From the NCBI GenBank assembly GCA_950106755.1, contig OX467083.1, forward strand, positions 43,662,555 to 43,726,554: a DNA stretch of 64,000 nt. Reading direction: 5' to 3'. Source of the stretch: Climacium dendroides. Lineage: Eukaryota; Streptophyta; Bryopsida; Hypnales; Climaciaceae. The notes below the pieces were generated by a model. It was not told the DNA's origin. It worked only from the letters and a program-made list of their open reading frames with translations, and did no database searches. Below, piece after piece: positions 34,648 through 46,789 of the stretch. A program made the translations under genes and the position numbers. The stretch's first letter is position 1. Each line of letters opens with the position of its first letter.

Positions 34648-36724
34648 CACTACAACAAAATGTGTATTTTATGACTATAGAATATGACTACAGTTAGTCA
34701 TAATATTGAAAAATATGATTGAGGCAAAAATCACTGTAGATGACTCAAAACATGACTAGGTCTAGTCATAAATGACTAGTTACATTTTTTTTAGTCACAC
34801 TTTTAATAATTTGTTTTTTGGTATAATTTCTTGTATTTTGCTTACGTGGTATATATGTTGACCATTTTTATGATTTGACTTTTTTTTGAGGTGCCCAGGC
34901 AAGGAAAAAAAATTCTATGTGGCATGTAATTGAGTGCAGTCATATTTTCTATTGATGTGAAATATGATTACAATGAGCCATATTTTGGCTAACATGGAAT
35001 ATGACTACAATAAGTCACATTTTGACTAACGTGGCATATGACTTCATGTAGTCATATTTTTTACTAACGTGGAACATGACTTTGGTGAATTATATTTTTT
35101 GTTGATGTGTAATATGACAATTGTAAGTTATATTTTCTTATGAGTCATAATTTTGTTGATTTGAAATATGATTTGTGTAAGTGATATTTTCTTTTGATGT
35201 ATAATGTAACTCTTACAAGTGATATTTTTGGTTGATGTAGAATATGACTATTGTGAGTCATATTTTGATTGATATAACAATTCAACTAAATGTCATTGGT
35301 AATTTTGTGACTGAATGTAATCATATAGTCATATGTCAATGTACTTTAGCTACTAAATAAAAGAATTCATGCAATTAAAAATGAGTATACATGATTTACA
35401 AAATGTACAAGAAGCAGTGATATTGAAAAAGGAAAATGCAAAAAAAGATATAAATCTTTTCAAAGACATTTATTAGTCACTAATACAAAATATAATAGAA
35501 ATATTACAATGACTCATTCTATAATTGAATATTCACACATGCTTGTAAGGTTTATATTACTTACAATAATGTAAAGCCGTTGATTCTATTGTATTGTAAA
35601 TAGCCTTCAATGACTTTGCTTCAACTTTTAGTGTCTACATACACAATCAAGGAGGTCAATTTTAGTGAATGAATAATAAAGGTTAATCTTCAAAGGTTTA
35701 TGGCAATACAAATATGAAAAAAAGCCAAAACAATTATGTTTTTAAAAATTACAAGAAATAAAAGAGAATAATAATGAAGATAAAAAAATAAGAAGCAAAA
35801 GGTGGCAAGTGCTAAGAGGTAGCAACAAATGAAAGCTAAGATGCAACAAAAGGTAGCAAAAGGCAACAAGTAAAAAGCAACAAGAAGCAAGAATAATATG
35901 AATTAAAGTGCAATAGGAGGAAAAAAGAAGCAAGAATTAATAAAAACAATAAAAGGCAAGATCTAAGAGATAATAAGAGGCAAAAATTTAAAATGCAATT
36001 AAAAGGAATAACTAAGAAGCAACAACTAAAAGATTCACAACAACTAAAAAGCAACAAATAAGAGACTCACAATAACTAAGAAGTAACAAATAAAAAGCAA
36101 TAAATAAAATATTCACAACAACTAAGAAGAAACAACTAAAATGCAATAACCAAAAGATAAAAACTAAAAAGCAACAAGAGGCAAAAAGAAATAAGAGTTA
36201 GAAAGAAACAAATGACAAGGAAGAGAAGGCAAATGAAGTGGTGGCTAGGGTTTCAATACCTTAAAGAAGTGTAAGCTAGGGTTTCAAAACCCTAAAAATG
36301 AAGGCTAGGATTTTGAAAACCTAAAAAAATGATGGCTATGATTTCAAAACCTTAAAAAATAATGGCTAGGATTTCAAAATTTTGAACAATAATATTCTTA
36401 TATTTTTTAAAAATTGCCCAGATTTTTAGGGGCTACCCCCCCAAAATGAAACTTCTATAAAAATGTAACTAAAATATGACTACACATAGTCACATGTAAA
36501 AATATAATTGATACATATGACTAGGCATTCCTAAGACATGTTCCCTATAAAATATTTTGACGTTTCTAACAAGTGTATATTATATGTCCATCAAATATAA
36601 GAACAAAATATGACTAACAATCATATTTGCAGTCATATTTTTTCCCAAAGTTTTGGCATCTAAAAATGTAACTGTAAGCCGTTGCTAGTCAAGTAGTCAT
36701 CCCTAGTCACATTTTGTTATAGTA
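34648..36724. mobile_element. non-autonomous CACTA element, 2.08 kb
   Basis: The left end is CACTACAACAAAATGTG and the reversed right end TACTATAACAAAATGTG (15 of 17 identical). Both are flanked by AAA (34645-34647 and 36725-36727). Both subterminal regions are packed with TGACTA/TAGTCAT words. The interior holds a 45-bp tandem repeat, a purine-rich tract (35700-36235) and a 35-bp repeat around GGCTAGGGTTTCAAAACC (36236-36385). No transposase is present; the leucine-rich open frames on the minus strand are low complexity. Confidence 0.8.
34955..35280 (+). repeat. degenerate tandem repeat, unit about 45 bp, about 8 copies
   Basis: Units follow the pattern TGATGTGGAATATGACTA, then a few bases, then GAGTCATATTTT. 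They lie in the left half of the CACTA element and repeat its subterminal TGACTA word on both strands. Confidence 0.75.
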
Positions 36725-36729
36725 AAATA

Positions 36730-39640
36730 ATGTCAAAATTCTAACTTATTTAATTCAAGAGACATTGTTTCAAGATCATGTTGTATCCAAGTAATTTAAA
36801 ACAAAAATTAAATGAGATTATAACACATTCTATTTTTTCTACATACCAAACTTAAAGATGCGCCGCAAGAACTTCATCAAGCAATCCAGAAGCATGTTCA
36901 ATGACCTAATGAAGGATATGAACTTTGAGAGAAAGGATCACATCTTTCTAAGCTACACTAAGAGTTCTTCCATTTTGAGAAAAACAATAATTTCTCAAAT
37001 CTTACCTCCACTCCTCCAAAGTTGATTTGCACCCAAATTCCAAAATTGTGAGCTACCTCCAACAATGTTGTAGACTCATAGACCAAACCCAAAACCTCCA
37101 ATGTCCAAACCAAAAACAAACTTGGAGCTAGCAAACCAAAATTGAATTGTTGGCCACGAAACTCAGGCAAAGATTCATTCATACAAATTATCAATCAATC
37201 GCACAAGGAGTCAAATACAAACACACATGAATACTCGGAGACAAACCCTAGCTATGAAACTCATGCATAGATAGTGCCAAACCTTATCATGCCAATACTT
37301 CAACAATTTCACAAAAATTTAGTGGAGGAAAAATCACCAATTACTTACAATCACTCAACAATTTTGTATCGGATCCATGCAAATCACTCCATTTGTAAGG
37401 TATTGAAACCAAAACAAGAAAAGAACTAAACAACATGAGGATCCCTCGTGGTGCACTTTTAATCAGGATGCAAAGGAAATGCCAAGGGAGAGACGCTCTC
37501 AAAATGTGCGGAGGCAAAAACCCTATCATCAGCGATCATCAATGACTCCTAAATTCTCAAATTTTAGTATTGATCAATGACTTCAAGGAGCCTCTATTTC
37601 CAAACAAAATCAACGGCCCACATCTCCCGCCATTTGCGATGTCAAATCAACAATGTTTTGGGGGGTTCTTTTTTATAAAAATTATTTTGAATTTAGTCTA
37701 TTTGAACATGTATTGTTGTGACAGTATGATTGTAGTCTAGAAAGAGTTAACAACAATACCATAGTGATTTTGGAACTCAAATTACAACAATACAATTTCT
37801 AGTTGGATACAAATCAAAATACTAATAATGAAAGTATTGAAAGTGCATTGCTTACAATACAAATTTTATATTAAAACAATTTTTAACAATATAACAATGT
37901 GTAACAATAAAAGAAATAACAATAGTACTGCAACAAGCTTGAATCATTTATAAATTGTTGCTATATTGCATCAGTAATGCTTGCATATTGTTTCAATTGC
38001 AATTCAAAACTAAAAAAAAATTAAGAAAACAATAATACTTCAAAAATGAAATAGTAATGAAAAATTAGTTCTAGTCTCAATATTGCAACAGGTTTGCTAA
38101 CATAAGTTGCTACATTCTATACAACTTCAATATTTTTGCAAGAACTCTACAAAAACAACACTACAACAGAAGATATTGTTTCAGCACTACAATGTGTTTG
38201 AAACAGTCTTGCTTTTGTCTTGCAAACAAAAGTAATTGCTACCTCACTCTTGCAGTACTGTTGCAATTGTTTTTGTTTTCTTGATGAAATCATTAAATTT
38301 TGATCATCCATCCATCACTCATCTACAATATTACATAAAAATAGTATGGTTCATCCAAATATTGACAAATAGTCTCATGTTTTTTTAGAGATTCTTTTGG
38401 AGATTTCATCCACTTTTTTCTCATTAGGAAAAAATTGAATTTGTGAAGGAATTGCTTCATGATTCATGCAAAGAGCCATAGGAGTTTACTATTGTTTACG
38501 GAATCAATCCTTCAAATGGCGCCAACATTGGTGGCCAAAGTGACAGACTTCTAGTTTCTTTCTTGGGCTCTCACATTTTCTTTCAACTCAATGTCTGCTT
38601 TACTACTTCAAGAACTTGAGCTTTAAGATTGACAAGCTTGTTTTTTATGAGTAAGCAGAATGTGAGTGAAATTGTGAAGTGTATGAAACTTGTGAATTCA
38701 TTGAACTTGGAATCTATTAACTATATTTTTGTTTGCTTGATCAATCAATTGAGCAATTAATTTTTGCCCTAGTTAGTGAACTTTTGTTTGTTTGATTGAT
38801 CAAGTGCCTAATCACTGAACTTTATTTGCTTGCTTAATCAATTGATTTCTACCCAATCAGTGAATTGATTCAAAGTTCATCGATTGTTGCGCTGTCAGTA
38901 ATAACTCAAATATTAATTTATAAATTCTATTTTTGTTTGTGAACAATGATTGAATAAATCTTGTACATCTATTTATGAGCAATTATTGAATTGAGTTAAC
39001 TTGATTGATTCTTGTACAATCATAGAATAACTCAAAGTTCAAATGGTACTTAAAGAATATTCACAAAATTTAACATATAGGGCTCAAGTTTTGTTAGACA
39101 CAAAATACTCTCCATTGATTTAGAGAGGCAAACTATTGCATGAGCAAGTGCAGAGGTCATCATTTGCAGATAAACATAAAGTAAGTAATATTAACATTTG
39201 TGGCTAAATGACAACTTGTACCTGAGAGATCCATGGTCTATAAAGTATTTAAAAATTAATTGCCTAAAGGACTGTGAACCATAATATTGGTTCACCTTTA
39301 AGATCATTGAAAATATAAAAACTATGTGTAAGATTTGAAGTTCAAAGGTGTTAGTACATTAGATCAAACTATAATCCTTAGTTAGAAGACTTTTAGTACA
39401 TAGGACAAGAAACTAGATCAAAATTTCAACCCAAAAATATTTAAAAAGATAAAAAATACAAAAAGGAATTGAAAACAAGGATTAGAAGTTGAAAATGGAC
39501 CTAAATATAAATACAAAACCAACAAAAAGAAGAAATATGAAAAGCACAAAAGAAGTTATCAAACTTAAAACTACTATGAAAAAACTAACATTGTGGTAGA
39601 AACTCTAATTTAGGCAATTAGTAATGATTTAATGGAATTT
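36730..39640. other. gene-free stretch with low-complexity repeats
   Basis: No supported gene. 37.7-38.3 kb is rich in ACAATATTG/CAACAATA words. A degenerate repeat of about 58 bp with TTGCTTGATCAATCAATTGA and AGTGAACTTT occurs at 38690-38890. Short minus-strand open frames at 36958-37194 and 37341-37529 have no recognisable motif. Confidence 0.4.
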
Positions 39641-39659
39641 CAGTGAATTAACTTGGATG

Positions 39660-40290
39660 AAAGTGATTAGGAGGGTTAGTTAGTTAGTTAGTTTGGGGAA
39701 AAAGTCGAACTAGGGTTAGGGGCTCTCTCTCTCTCTTCCACTTTGGTGTGCATGTGTGTTTTGGAGAGCAACTTTTTGTGATTGTGGATTTCTTAAGCAA
39801 AAAGTGTTGAAGATGAAGGAGGGGAACCATGTAGGACAATTTGTCGAGTAGGTCCGTCTCTTTTGTGAGAAAATGGGTGAGAAAAATGGGTGAGAAAAAT
39901 GAGGTCTTTTAGGTCAGATGGAAAACGTACTTGAGAAGGAGAGGAGAATTTTGAGTGAGATTAGATTGTCAACTTCAACGGTCGATTACGGGAGCATAGA
40001 GGATTTTATGGAGTTGAGTTTTGGAGGGGTGGTGCGCCTTGCAGTTAGCTTTCCGAGAAGATATGGCTCACCCAATTTGGAGCAACGACGAGGTCGGGGA
40101 AACCCATTTAGTGCGAGGTGGTCAGCTACCGCCACCACGGAAGACTGACAACTTCGGCGAGCAATTGCGAAAGTTCAGCATGACAAAATGACTTGAATTT
40201 TTGGTAGAAAGAAGCTGGGGAAGTTATCTTTCCAACAAGATAAAGCTCGCCCAATTTGGAGAAAGGATAAAGAGATGACAGCCATTCTTG
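39660..40290 (+). repeat. LTR-leader-like block with internal direct repeat
   Basis: A short CT microsatellite (about 39721-39738) is followed by a block in which 40042-40085 is repeated at 40221-40264 (TTAGCTTTCC.A.AAGATA, then GCTC.CCCAATTTGGAG). The same consensus, including GGAGTTGA.TTTTGGAGG and AGCTTTC, recurs in the 178-bp tandem units at 44.2-44.7 kb, so the two regions belong to one repeat family. A 76-codon open frame at 39918-40148 lies within it and is not supported as a gene. Confidence 0.5.
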
Positions 40291-40977
40291 TGGAGGAGGG
40301 TATGCTGTCCCAAGGAGGAAGACATGATTTTTGAGGTTTTTTTGGTAGTTTTGCATTTTTTGGTTGTGTAATTGTAATTTTCATTGCATCTTATCATTAA
40401 GCATGGTGGATTTGATTGTGTGAACTTGTTTGTGAGTCATTCTATTGTATGAGCTTCATGTTTCAATGTAAGAGTGAAGTTGGATATTTTTGGTGATGGA
40501 AGTTGTGCTGTAATTGTTTTCTAAGGCCCAAAGTCTCCATTTTTGTGTCCTAGATTGCAAATTTCAATGAGATTTTTGACATAGAAGATAGATTGTAGGA
40601 CAAGGGGTGAATTTGAGGGTGTATAAACCATGGTATAAAAAGAATGATAGGGTCAATGCATGTGAGAATTTTAGGGTTTTGAGTGTATGGGATGTGCTGA
40701 ATTTGTATTTTTGGGTCCAATTTAGGTCATTTGGGGCCCCAATTTGCCAATTAGAGTTAGATTTTTGCATATAAGTTGCCTTAATCTTTTCTAGTCCATG
40801 ATTGAGGGATTTGGGGGATTAAGACATTTGATTGGGTCATTTTAAGTGTGCTGCCCCCACTCCATTTAGGGCTTTTTAGGCCAATTTTGAGTATTGAGAG
40901 TGGGGTCCCATTGCTTGGAAGGCAATCCAGATCAGAGGTCCCATACACTCCCTGCCGGCCAACTCTAGGGGGGATTT

Positions 40978-42253
40978 TTGCCACATGTGATGAAAATCTC
41001 TCACAAGGACCTCCTTAAATTCTTCAGAGATGGTAAAAGTCACCTATTAGGCTATATCAAAAATTTAGATTCTTCAAAGACAATGCAAGTGCAATACATT
41101 GATGAGACTTCTACCCTAAGAATTCAAATTCTTCACTTGGAATTTGATATTCAGGTCCAATGAACCAAATTGAAAGATCTTCTAAATTTGATTGAAAAAG
41201 TAAGAATCTTACATTCCAAAAATAAATCCTATAAAGAATGATTGGTAGATTTGCAAATGATTGTAGATGTAAGATTTATAGATAGAACTAATTGAGAATT
41301 GGTGTATGAGTTGGTAGCGGAGGAAAAAAAACAATTGATTGTTCAACAGGTAGAGAAGTTGAAGCACATTCAATCAAAAGTCTCTAAATCAAAACTAGCA
41401 CTACAATATATGTCAAACAAGTGTGATCGCTTGGAAAAAAGATTGATAGGATACCACTTTTAAGTGAGACAACATTGTAATCTAAGCACTTTGTCATACC
41501 TAGGTGGATATGCAAAGGTACAAAACGATTGCCACGAGCTATAATCACATTTGAAATTAACAACTAGGAGAGTTCATTAAATTAATGTAGAAGAGGGTTA
41601 ATTAGGATGATTACATGGCAATCAAAATGCCCAAATACAATTGAGTAGATTATTTGCAAATATGTTATCATAGAAAAAAGTGCAAGTTATACCTGAGACT
41701 CCAAAGATGATATCAATAAGACTACGTATGGTTAACTACTACCTTGACAAGATTGGTCCAAGTATTGGTCTTGCCGAGATCCTTGAAACATGTGACCATA
41801 ATGCCATCACGTCTGATGGCTATGTTATAGTATACAAAACATGCAAGGAAAGAGTAAAATCTATAGGCAAAGGGCTTTGAATTGGATTTCTTCTGGCACT
41901 ACATTAAGTGAATCTTTGGCAAAGACAAATGAACTCTAAATTTGAGGAGTCAATAGGCAACTTTTACAATCTAAATGATACTTTGATTTTAATCCCACTC
42001 CTAAGTTGGAAAAAAAGAACCAATTCATGTGGCGTTGAACAAGATGAATTCCTTCTTTGCTAATGTAGAGATGTTACAACCACTATGGTATGACTTTATG
42101 GCATTCATTTTGAAGGTACACAACTACTTCAAACTACTTTAAATTCCATTTTTATTTCAAGTTGTATTTTAGGTAAAGATAGGAAGAATTGGTATTGTGG
42201 ATTCAATCGTCATATAATTCAAAAAAATGCCAAAACATTATCATTGCAAAAGG
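40978..42253 (+). pseudogene. decayed coding sequence of unknown family
   Basis: A single frame can be followed for about 1.25 kb through roughly a dozen point stop codons, and the sequence between stops reads as protein throughout. The first half is coiled-coil-like and charged (EEKKQLIVQQVEKLKHIQSK around 41320-41380). The best-preserved part is at about 41690-41880, with VNYYLDKIGPSIGLAEILET. A later segment (about 41975-42030) reads better in another frame (PTPKLEKKNQFMWR), implying a frameshift. I do not recognise the family. Continuous reading without introns suggests either a retrocopy or part of a transposable element. Confidence 0.6.
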
Positions 42254-42255
42254 TC

Positions 42256-43250
42256 CATGTTACCTAGTCCTAATGTCTATGGTTTTCAACCAAGGCTTTG
42301 TAATATTGAACTTTAGTTGTATAATATGAAAAGATCTCAACAATAATATACTCTATTAGGTATAGGGTTGTCTTCTCTGACCTGACAACAACTCAACAAA
42401 CACAATGTCACAGACGAATAATAGCCCCTCTATCTATCTAATAAAGTCAATTTTATCCTTGACTTTTTTAAGAATTACCCCCCATTTACCTTAGCCTAGT
42501 TGAATACCATGTGGTGTCCGCATGGCACAGTGGAAGGGCATATGCGGATGAAACGCGACTTTGGGTGGAAGGCGACTCCGGATGAAAGGTGACCGCAAAT
42601 GCAGGGCAATTGCGGATACAAGCGACTTTTGTTGTAAGGCAACCACGGGTCAAGGGCAACTTTGGATACATGGTGCTTCATTTTGCACTAGAAGTCGCTT
42701 GAATACCCGACTTGCAATCGCCTTGGTCGCAGCCGTACTCGCCCAACTTGACTCAAGGTCGGCATTCTTAACACCGCATGCGCCCCTTACCTATAGTCAG
42801 CAATCCCCGATCTCCATGCGCCTTCTCGGACCCACGGTCTCCAATCTGATCCAAGGTCACTTCCCTCGACCTGCACGGGCCCCTGGGACCTGCGATTGCT
42901 TTTGTCGCATGCACCCTATCCCTACCTGTGCTCGCCTTCCTATAAATCCGTTGTCCTTGTTCTTTTTTGGTACCTATTGTAAAATCTATACCATTTGTAC
43001 ATTGATAAAAGAAAAATATAATTATGTGTTATGATCACATTTTGAATGGCCTCCAAACATGAAAAAAAACATTATGGATTCAAGTGATAAATAAGGCTAC
43101 CATCAAATGAGTTCGATCAATTCAATTTTTCATGTTTCAAGAAAAAGGGTTGTCGTCATAGAATCTATAGAACATATGTTAATAGCAGTTAAATTTTGTT
43201 AAAATCTCTAATTTTCATGGTTCTATTGCATTTGTGAGGCTAATATGTGG
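42256..43250 (+). other. GC-rich island with TATA-like box, possible solo LTR
   Basis: 42500-42960 is GC-rich within AT-rich DNA, with repeated GCGACTTTG, GGCGACT and GGCAACTTTGG words and a TATA-like CCTATAAATCC at about 42949. The pattern suits an LTR promoter, but I could not define LTR ends or target repeats. The open frame at 42561-43034 has no recognisable domain. Confidence 0.3.
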
Positions 43251-43259
43251 ATATAATCA

Positions 43260-44920
43260 GTAAAATAGACTTTACTATAGGTTATCATCAATAGTTGGGC
43301 AGGGATGGATGAATAGTGTGATCTATTGTGGCAGTTATTCTTTGTTGCCTTGTGAAGTGGGCAAAGTCAATTGTCTGAGGCAGTTAGGGGGCAGTTTGGA
43401 AGGTGTCCAGAGCTCTTGCGCAGTGGTGGCTGGCAGTGTGTGGAGGGATTGATCATTGTGTGTGTATGGATTCAGTGAGCGCTGTCATGTTGTACATACG
43501 TATATAGTATAGAAATATGTATTTTTTATGTTATACGAGTAGCTTCGAGGTGATGCCTTCTCGTGGAGATATAAGTCATTTGTATAAGAAAAAAGATCCA
43601 TATAAAAGCTACATCGAATTGAAGTATTGTTGTTTGTTTTTCCACTTTAGATTTAGAATGTCGAACTAGAGGGCTTTTTCTGAGCCTCAAGATAAAGATT
43701 GTCTTGAAACTCTAGTTTTTTACCTCTAATAAACATTAGTTTGATGTTAGCACTTAAATCCATATTTGAAGTATTTTTATAAAAATTATTTTGTATGGTT
43801 ATAGTTGTGAAAGGAAAGGATGGAATTAGTTTGCCTTCTAGGTGGACTTTGAAGAGATTTTCCTTTTAAGTTAAAGATAAAGAAATAGTTGTAAGGTCAA
43901 ATATGAAGACTAATAGTTGTAAATTAGCTTTAGGAGCAAGATGGACTGATGTCCACTTGTTTTGTGTGGTGAAGAGTTATTGATAAGGTAAAGAAAAAGT
44001 GGACTAATCATCTTCTCTCTCGTGGTAGTTTTGAGGAGAACTGAAGTTTTTTGGAAAATCATAGTGTGTGGAGTTTTGAGAATTTTGGAATGAAAATTGG
44101 AAAAGTTGTGTATCATGATGTTTTGTTTCTAAATTGATATCACTTGCTTGATTTGGACTTAGTATTCAAAAGTTGAACTTGTTTGAGTAGAGGGAGGTCT
44201 GCTGCCTCCTACGAAGAGGGGCTGAGACTTCGACCAACCATAGAAGCCAGACAGGTTCTTTGTTTGCAATGAAACTTTGAGGGAGTGTAGGAAATGTTGT
44301 TAGCTTTTTTTGAAGTTACCATGCATTCAATTTGGAGCATTTATGAATGAGTTGTGAGTGTGGAAGTGAAGGAGGGTCTGTTGCCCTTGATTTTAGAGGT
44401 CGAAACTTTGAGTGGCTATGAAAGATGGACAAAGTCTTAGTTTTATTTGAATTTTAAAGAGGATGTGGGAAATTTTGTTAGCTTTCTAAAAAGTTATCAT
44501 TCGATGTGATTGAAGCATTTATGAATGAGTTGTGAGTGTAGAAGTGAAGAAGGGTCTACTGCCCTCACTTTTAGAGGCCGAAACTTTGGACAGCCATAGA
44601 AATTGGTCAGAGTATTGGAATGAGTTGAAATTTGGAGGAAGTGTAGAAAATTGTATTAGCTTTCTAGAAAATTATCACTCATTCCATTTGGAATTAGGTT
44701 GGAATTTTGAAGTGAAGATTTGAAGTTCAAGTTGAAGTTTGAAGACATGAAGATTGAAGATTTGTGTGTTGTGACTTGTTATTCCTAGCAGGATTTGGAA
44801 GCTCGTTGTCTTTTTATTGTTATTCTTAGCCAATTTTGGAGGGTTTTTTTTTTTTTTTTCAGCATTGTTAACCAATTGTGAGCTTTGTAGGTATCCAGTA
44901 TTAGCCCCCTTTTATATTTG
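43260..44920 (+). mobile_element. probable LTR of a Ty3/gypsy-like element
   Basis: The block ends directly before a primer-binding-like site, contains a TATA-like CCATATAAAAGC at about 43600 and carries 178-bp subrepeats, all usual in large LTRs. The left boundary is not seen and no second LTR was identified, so the element may be a fragment. Confidence 0.35.
44185..44705 (+). repeat. 178-bp tandem repeat, about three copies
   Basis: The GGTCT.CTGCC landmark recurs at 44196, 44375 and 44553 (periods 179 and 178). Each unit also holds GAG.CCGAAACTTTG, TTAGCTTTCT and ATTTATGAATGAGTTGTGAG. Copies are about 75-85% alike. Confidence 0.85.
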
Positions 44921-44936
44921 TGGCGACAAAGTGGGA
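44921..44936 (+). promoter_or_regulatory. candidate primer-binding site
   Basis: TGGCGACAAAGTGGGA, preceded by TTTATATTTG. It resembles the TGGCGAC...GGGGA primer-binding site of plant Tat/Ogre-type Ty3/gypsy elements, which prime on tRNA-Arg, with mismatches in the middle. Followed by a long TG-rich leader. Confidence 0.4.
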
Positions 44937-45795
44937 TTGATCACCTACATGGTCGATTTTATTTATTGTTCCCACTGGTGAAAGGCACTTACTGGTTACC
45001 GTGGGTTTGAAGTTCCGAAGCCGTGGATTTTTATCACCTTATCCTTATCCTCATCTTTATAGAACCACCATAGGATAGGCCAACGGGGAAGAGTTTGAAG
45101 ATTGAAGACTAGAAGATTCGACGACTGTATACAAGATTTGAAGACCAAGTTTAAAGATTCATGAACAACAACAAATTTTGTTGTCCTACAAAATCTTTCA
45201 TTCTTAAGCCATATCTAGTTGCAGCCAAAATCCCTGTGATTTCCCAAGGCAAACCGCTTTCAACATGGCAACGCGGAGTGTAATTTCTATTGTGCTGGTG
45301 TTTGTAGTTGTGTGTTGGATCGATAGTTGTTGCATAGTAAGGTCGGCATATAGTGAGGATCAATTGTAATATTTTCTATTCTGGAATATAATGCGGAGAT
45401 TATGAGATGAGTGTATTGTGTTTTATTGTCTGGAAATCGTGTGTGTGAATTGTTGGATGTGTTATGCAATGGAGATTTTTGCTATTTTGATGTGTGATTG
45501 AATGTGCTAAAGTTGTGTATCAATTGTAAAGGTGTTTCTATGCTGAGTAATGGGTCTATGGACTTTATCTTATGAAGAAATTCTATCGTCATGACTGAGT
45601 ATGAATGCCTGTCTATGCTTGGTTTCGGTTGTCTTATCAATTGTGTATGGACTAGATACATGGTGTATGTCAATGGTGTACGAGCATGATGCTATTGAGT
45701 GTTGTATGATTTGAACTGAGAGATTAATCTATAGAAACAATGTGATTATAATGTATGGAGAATGAGCCTATAGACTGAATCAATAGAATTCAAAG

Positions 45796-45981
45796 ATGAG
45801 TGATATAAAAGCGAACCAAGAGCTATCTAAATTAAACCAAAAAGAATGTAAATTTTGTAATGGATTGGATTATCTTAAGCATGAGTGTAAAGTTAAAGAG
45901 GAAACTGCCATAGTTGAAAATAAAAGCAGAGGTTCCATTGAAGAAAAGCTGGAGAAAACTTTGATAGAAAAGAATCAATAG
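45796..45981 (+). pseudogene. short open frame, possible gag remnant
   Basis: ATG-initiated 61-codon frame after a 0.85-kb leader. It has CKFCNGLDYLKHEC, whose Cys/His pattern is close to, but not, a standard CCHC knuckle (spacing is wrong), then a charged helical stretch. The same frame continues after a TAG for about 25 codons. Position relative to the primer-binding site suggests a degenerate retrotransposon gag. Confidence 0.3.
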
Positions 45982-46079
45982 TTTGGTGAAAAGAGTATCC
46001 TGCATATAAAGAATGGCCACTGTGAAAGAATCAATTGGAGAGGCTGGTCGCTTAAGCGGGAAGATCAATAGAAGACTGT

Positions 46080-46780
46080 ACTAGAGTAGTTGGTGATATG
46101 GATAGGAAGTTAGGGAGCAAAGCTAAAGCTATGGAATGAGAGGATCAATGGAATAAACTTCCTTCTAGTTTACTTATAATAAATCAAAGCTATATCTATT
46201 GTAAGTGTAGAGTTGTGTATTTCCCCATTCCTTTCAATTGTGCATAAATTTGGGTATAGATAAAATCCATTACTTTATAGGATTATCCTAGAGCATCCTT
46301 ACCTCCTTGAAAACAAATTCAAAACTATTGGAGTTTTATATTAGTTTAATCTATAAAACACTCCAGTATACAAGGGGATATCATACCACACAAATTGCTC
46401 CTTAGAACATTACAAGCATTTGGATTGGCATTTTCAAATGAACCAACTACATTCTTAAAATATATATTGCATAGAACTTTAAAATGAAGGTAACTACCAA
46501 ATTTAAAAAATTCTTTAAATACAAGAACTACAAAGGTGCCAAGTCTCTGGAAAGCACATACTTTTATATTTTCATAATAAATAAAATAAAAATTGGCCAT
46601 TCCTAATAATTGTATGGAGGTGGTCATTGGCCACTTGATCCAATGAATGACCAAAACATACTTTACATATTTTAAAAAGCAAGCACAACACTACTAACTT
46701 TGTAGACTTGTACATTGCATACAATTAATTAGTTCACGCTAATTCTTTTGAATAGTGCCTACAACTATAACAAGAGACTA
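46080..46780. other. gene-free stretch
   Basis: No gene or repeat identified. Confidence 0.4.
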
Positions 46781-46789
46781 TCTCCTCTA

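Noticed and set aside
35690..36057. Leucine- and phenylalanine-rich minus-strand open frames resembling membrane proteins
   Set aside because: They lie in a purine-rich low-complexity tract inside the CACTA element; the T-rich complement always gives such peptides.
42561..43034. 157-codon open frame as a gene
   Set aside because: No recognisable domain, within an LTR-like GC-rich island with repeated words.
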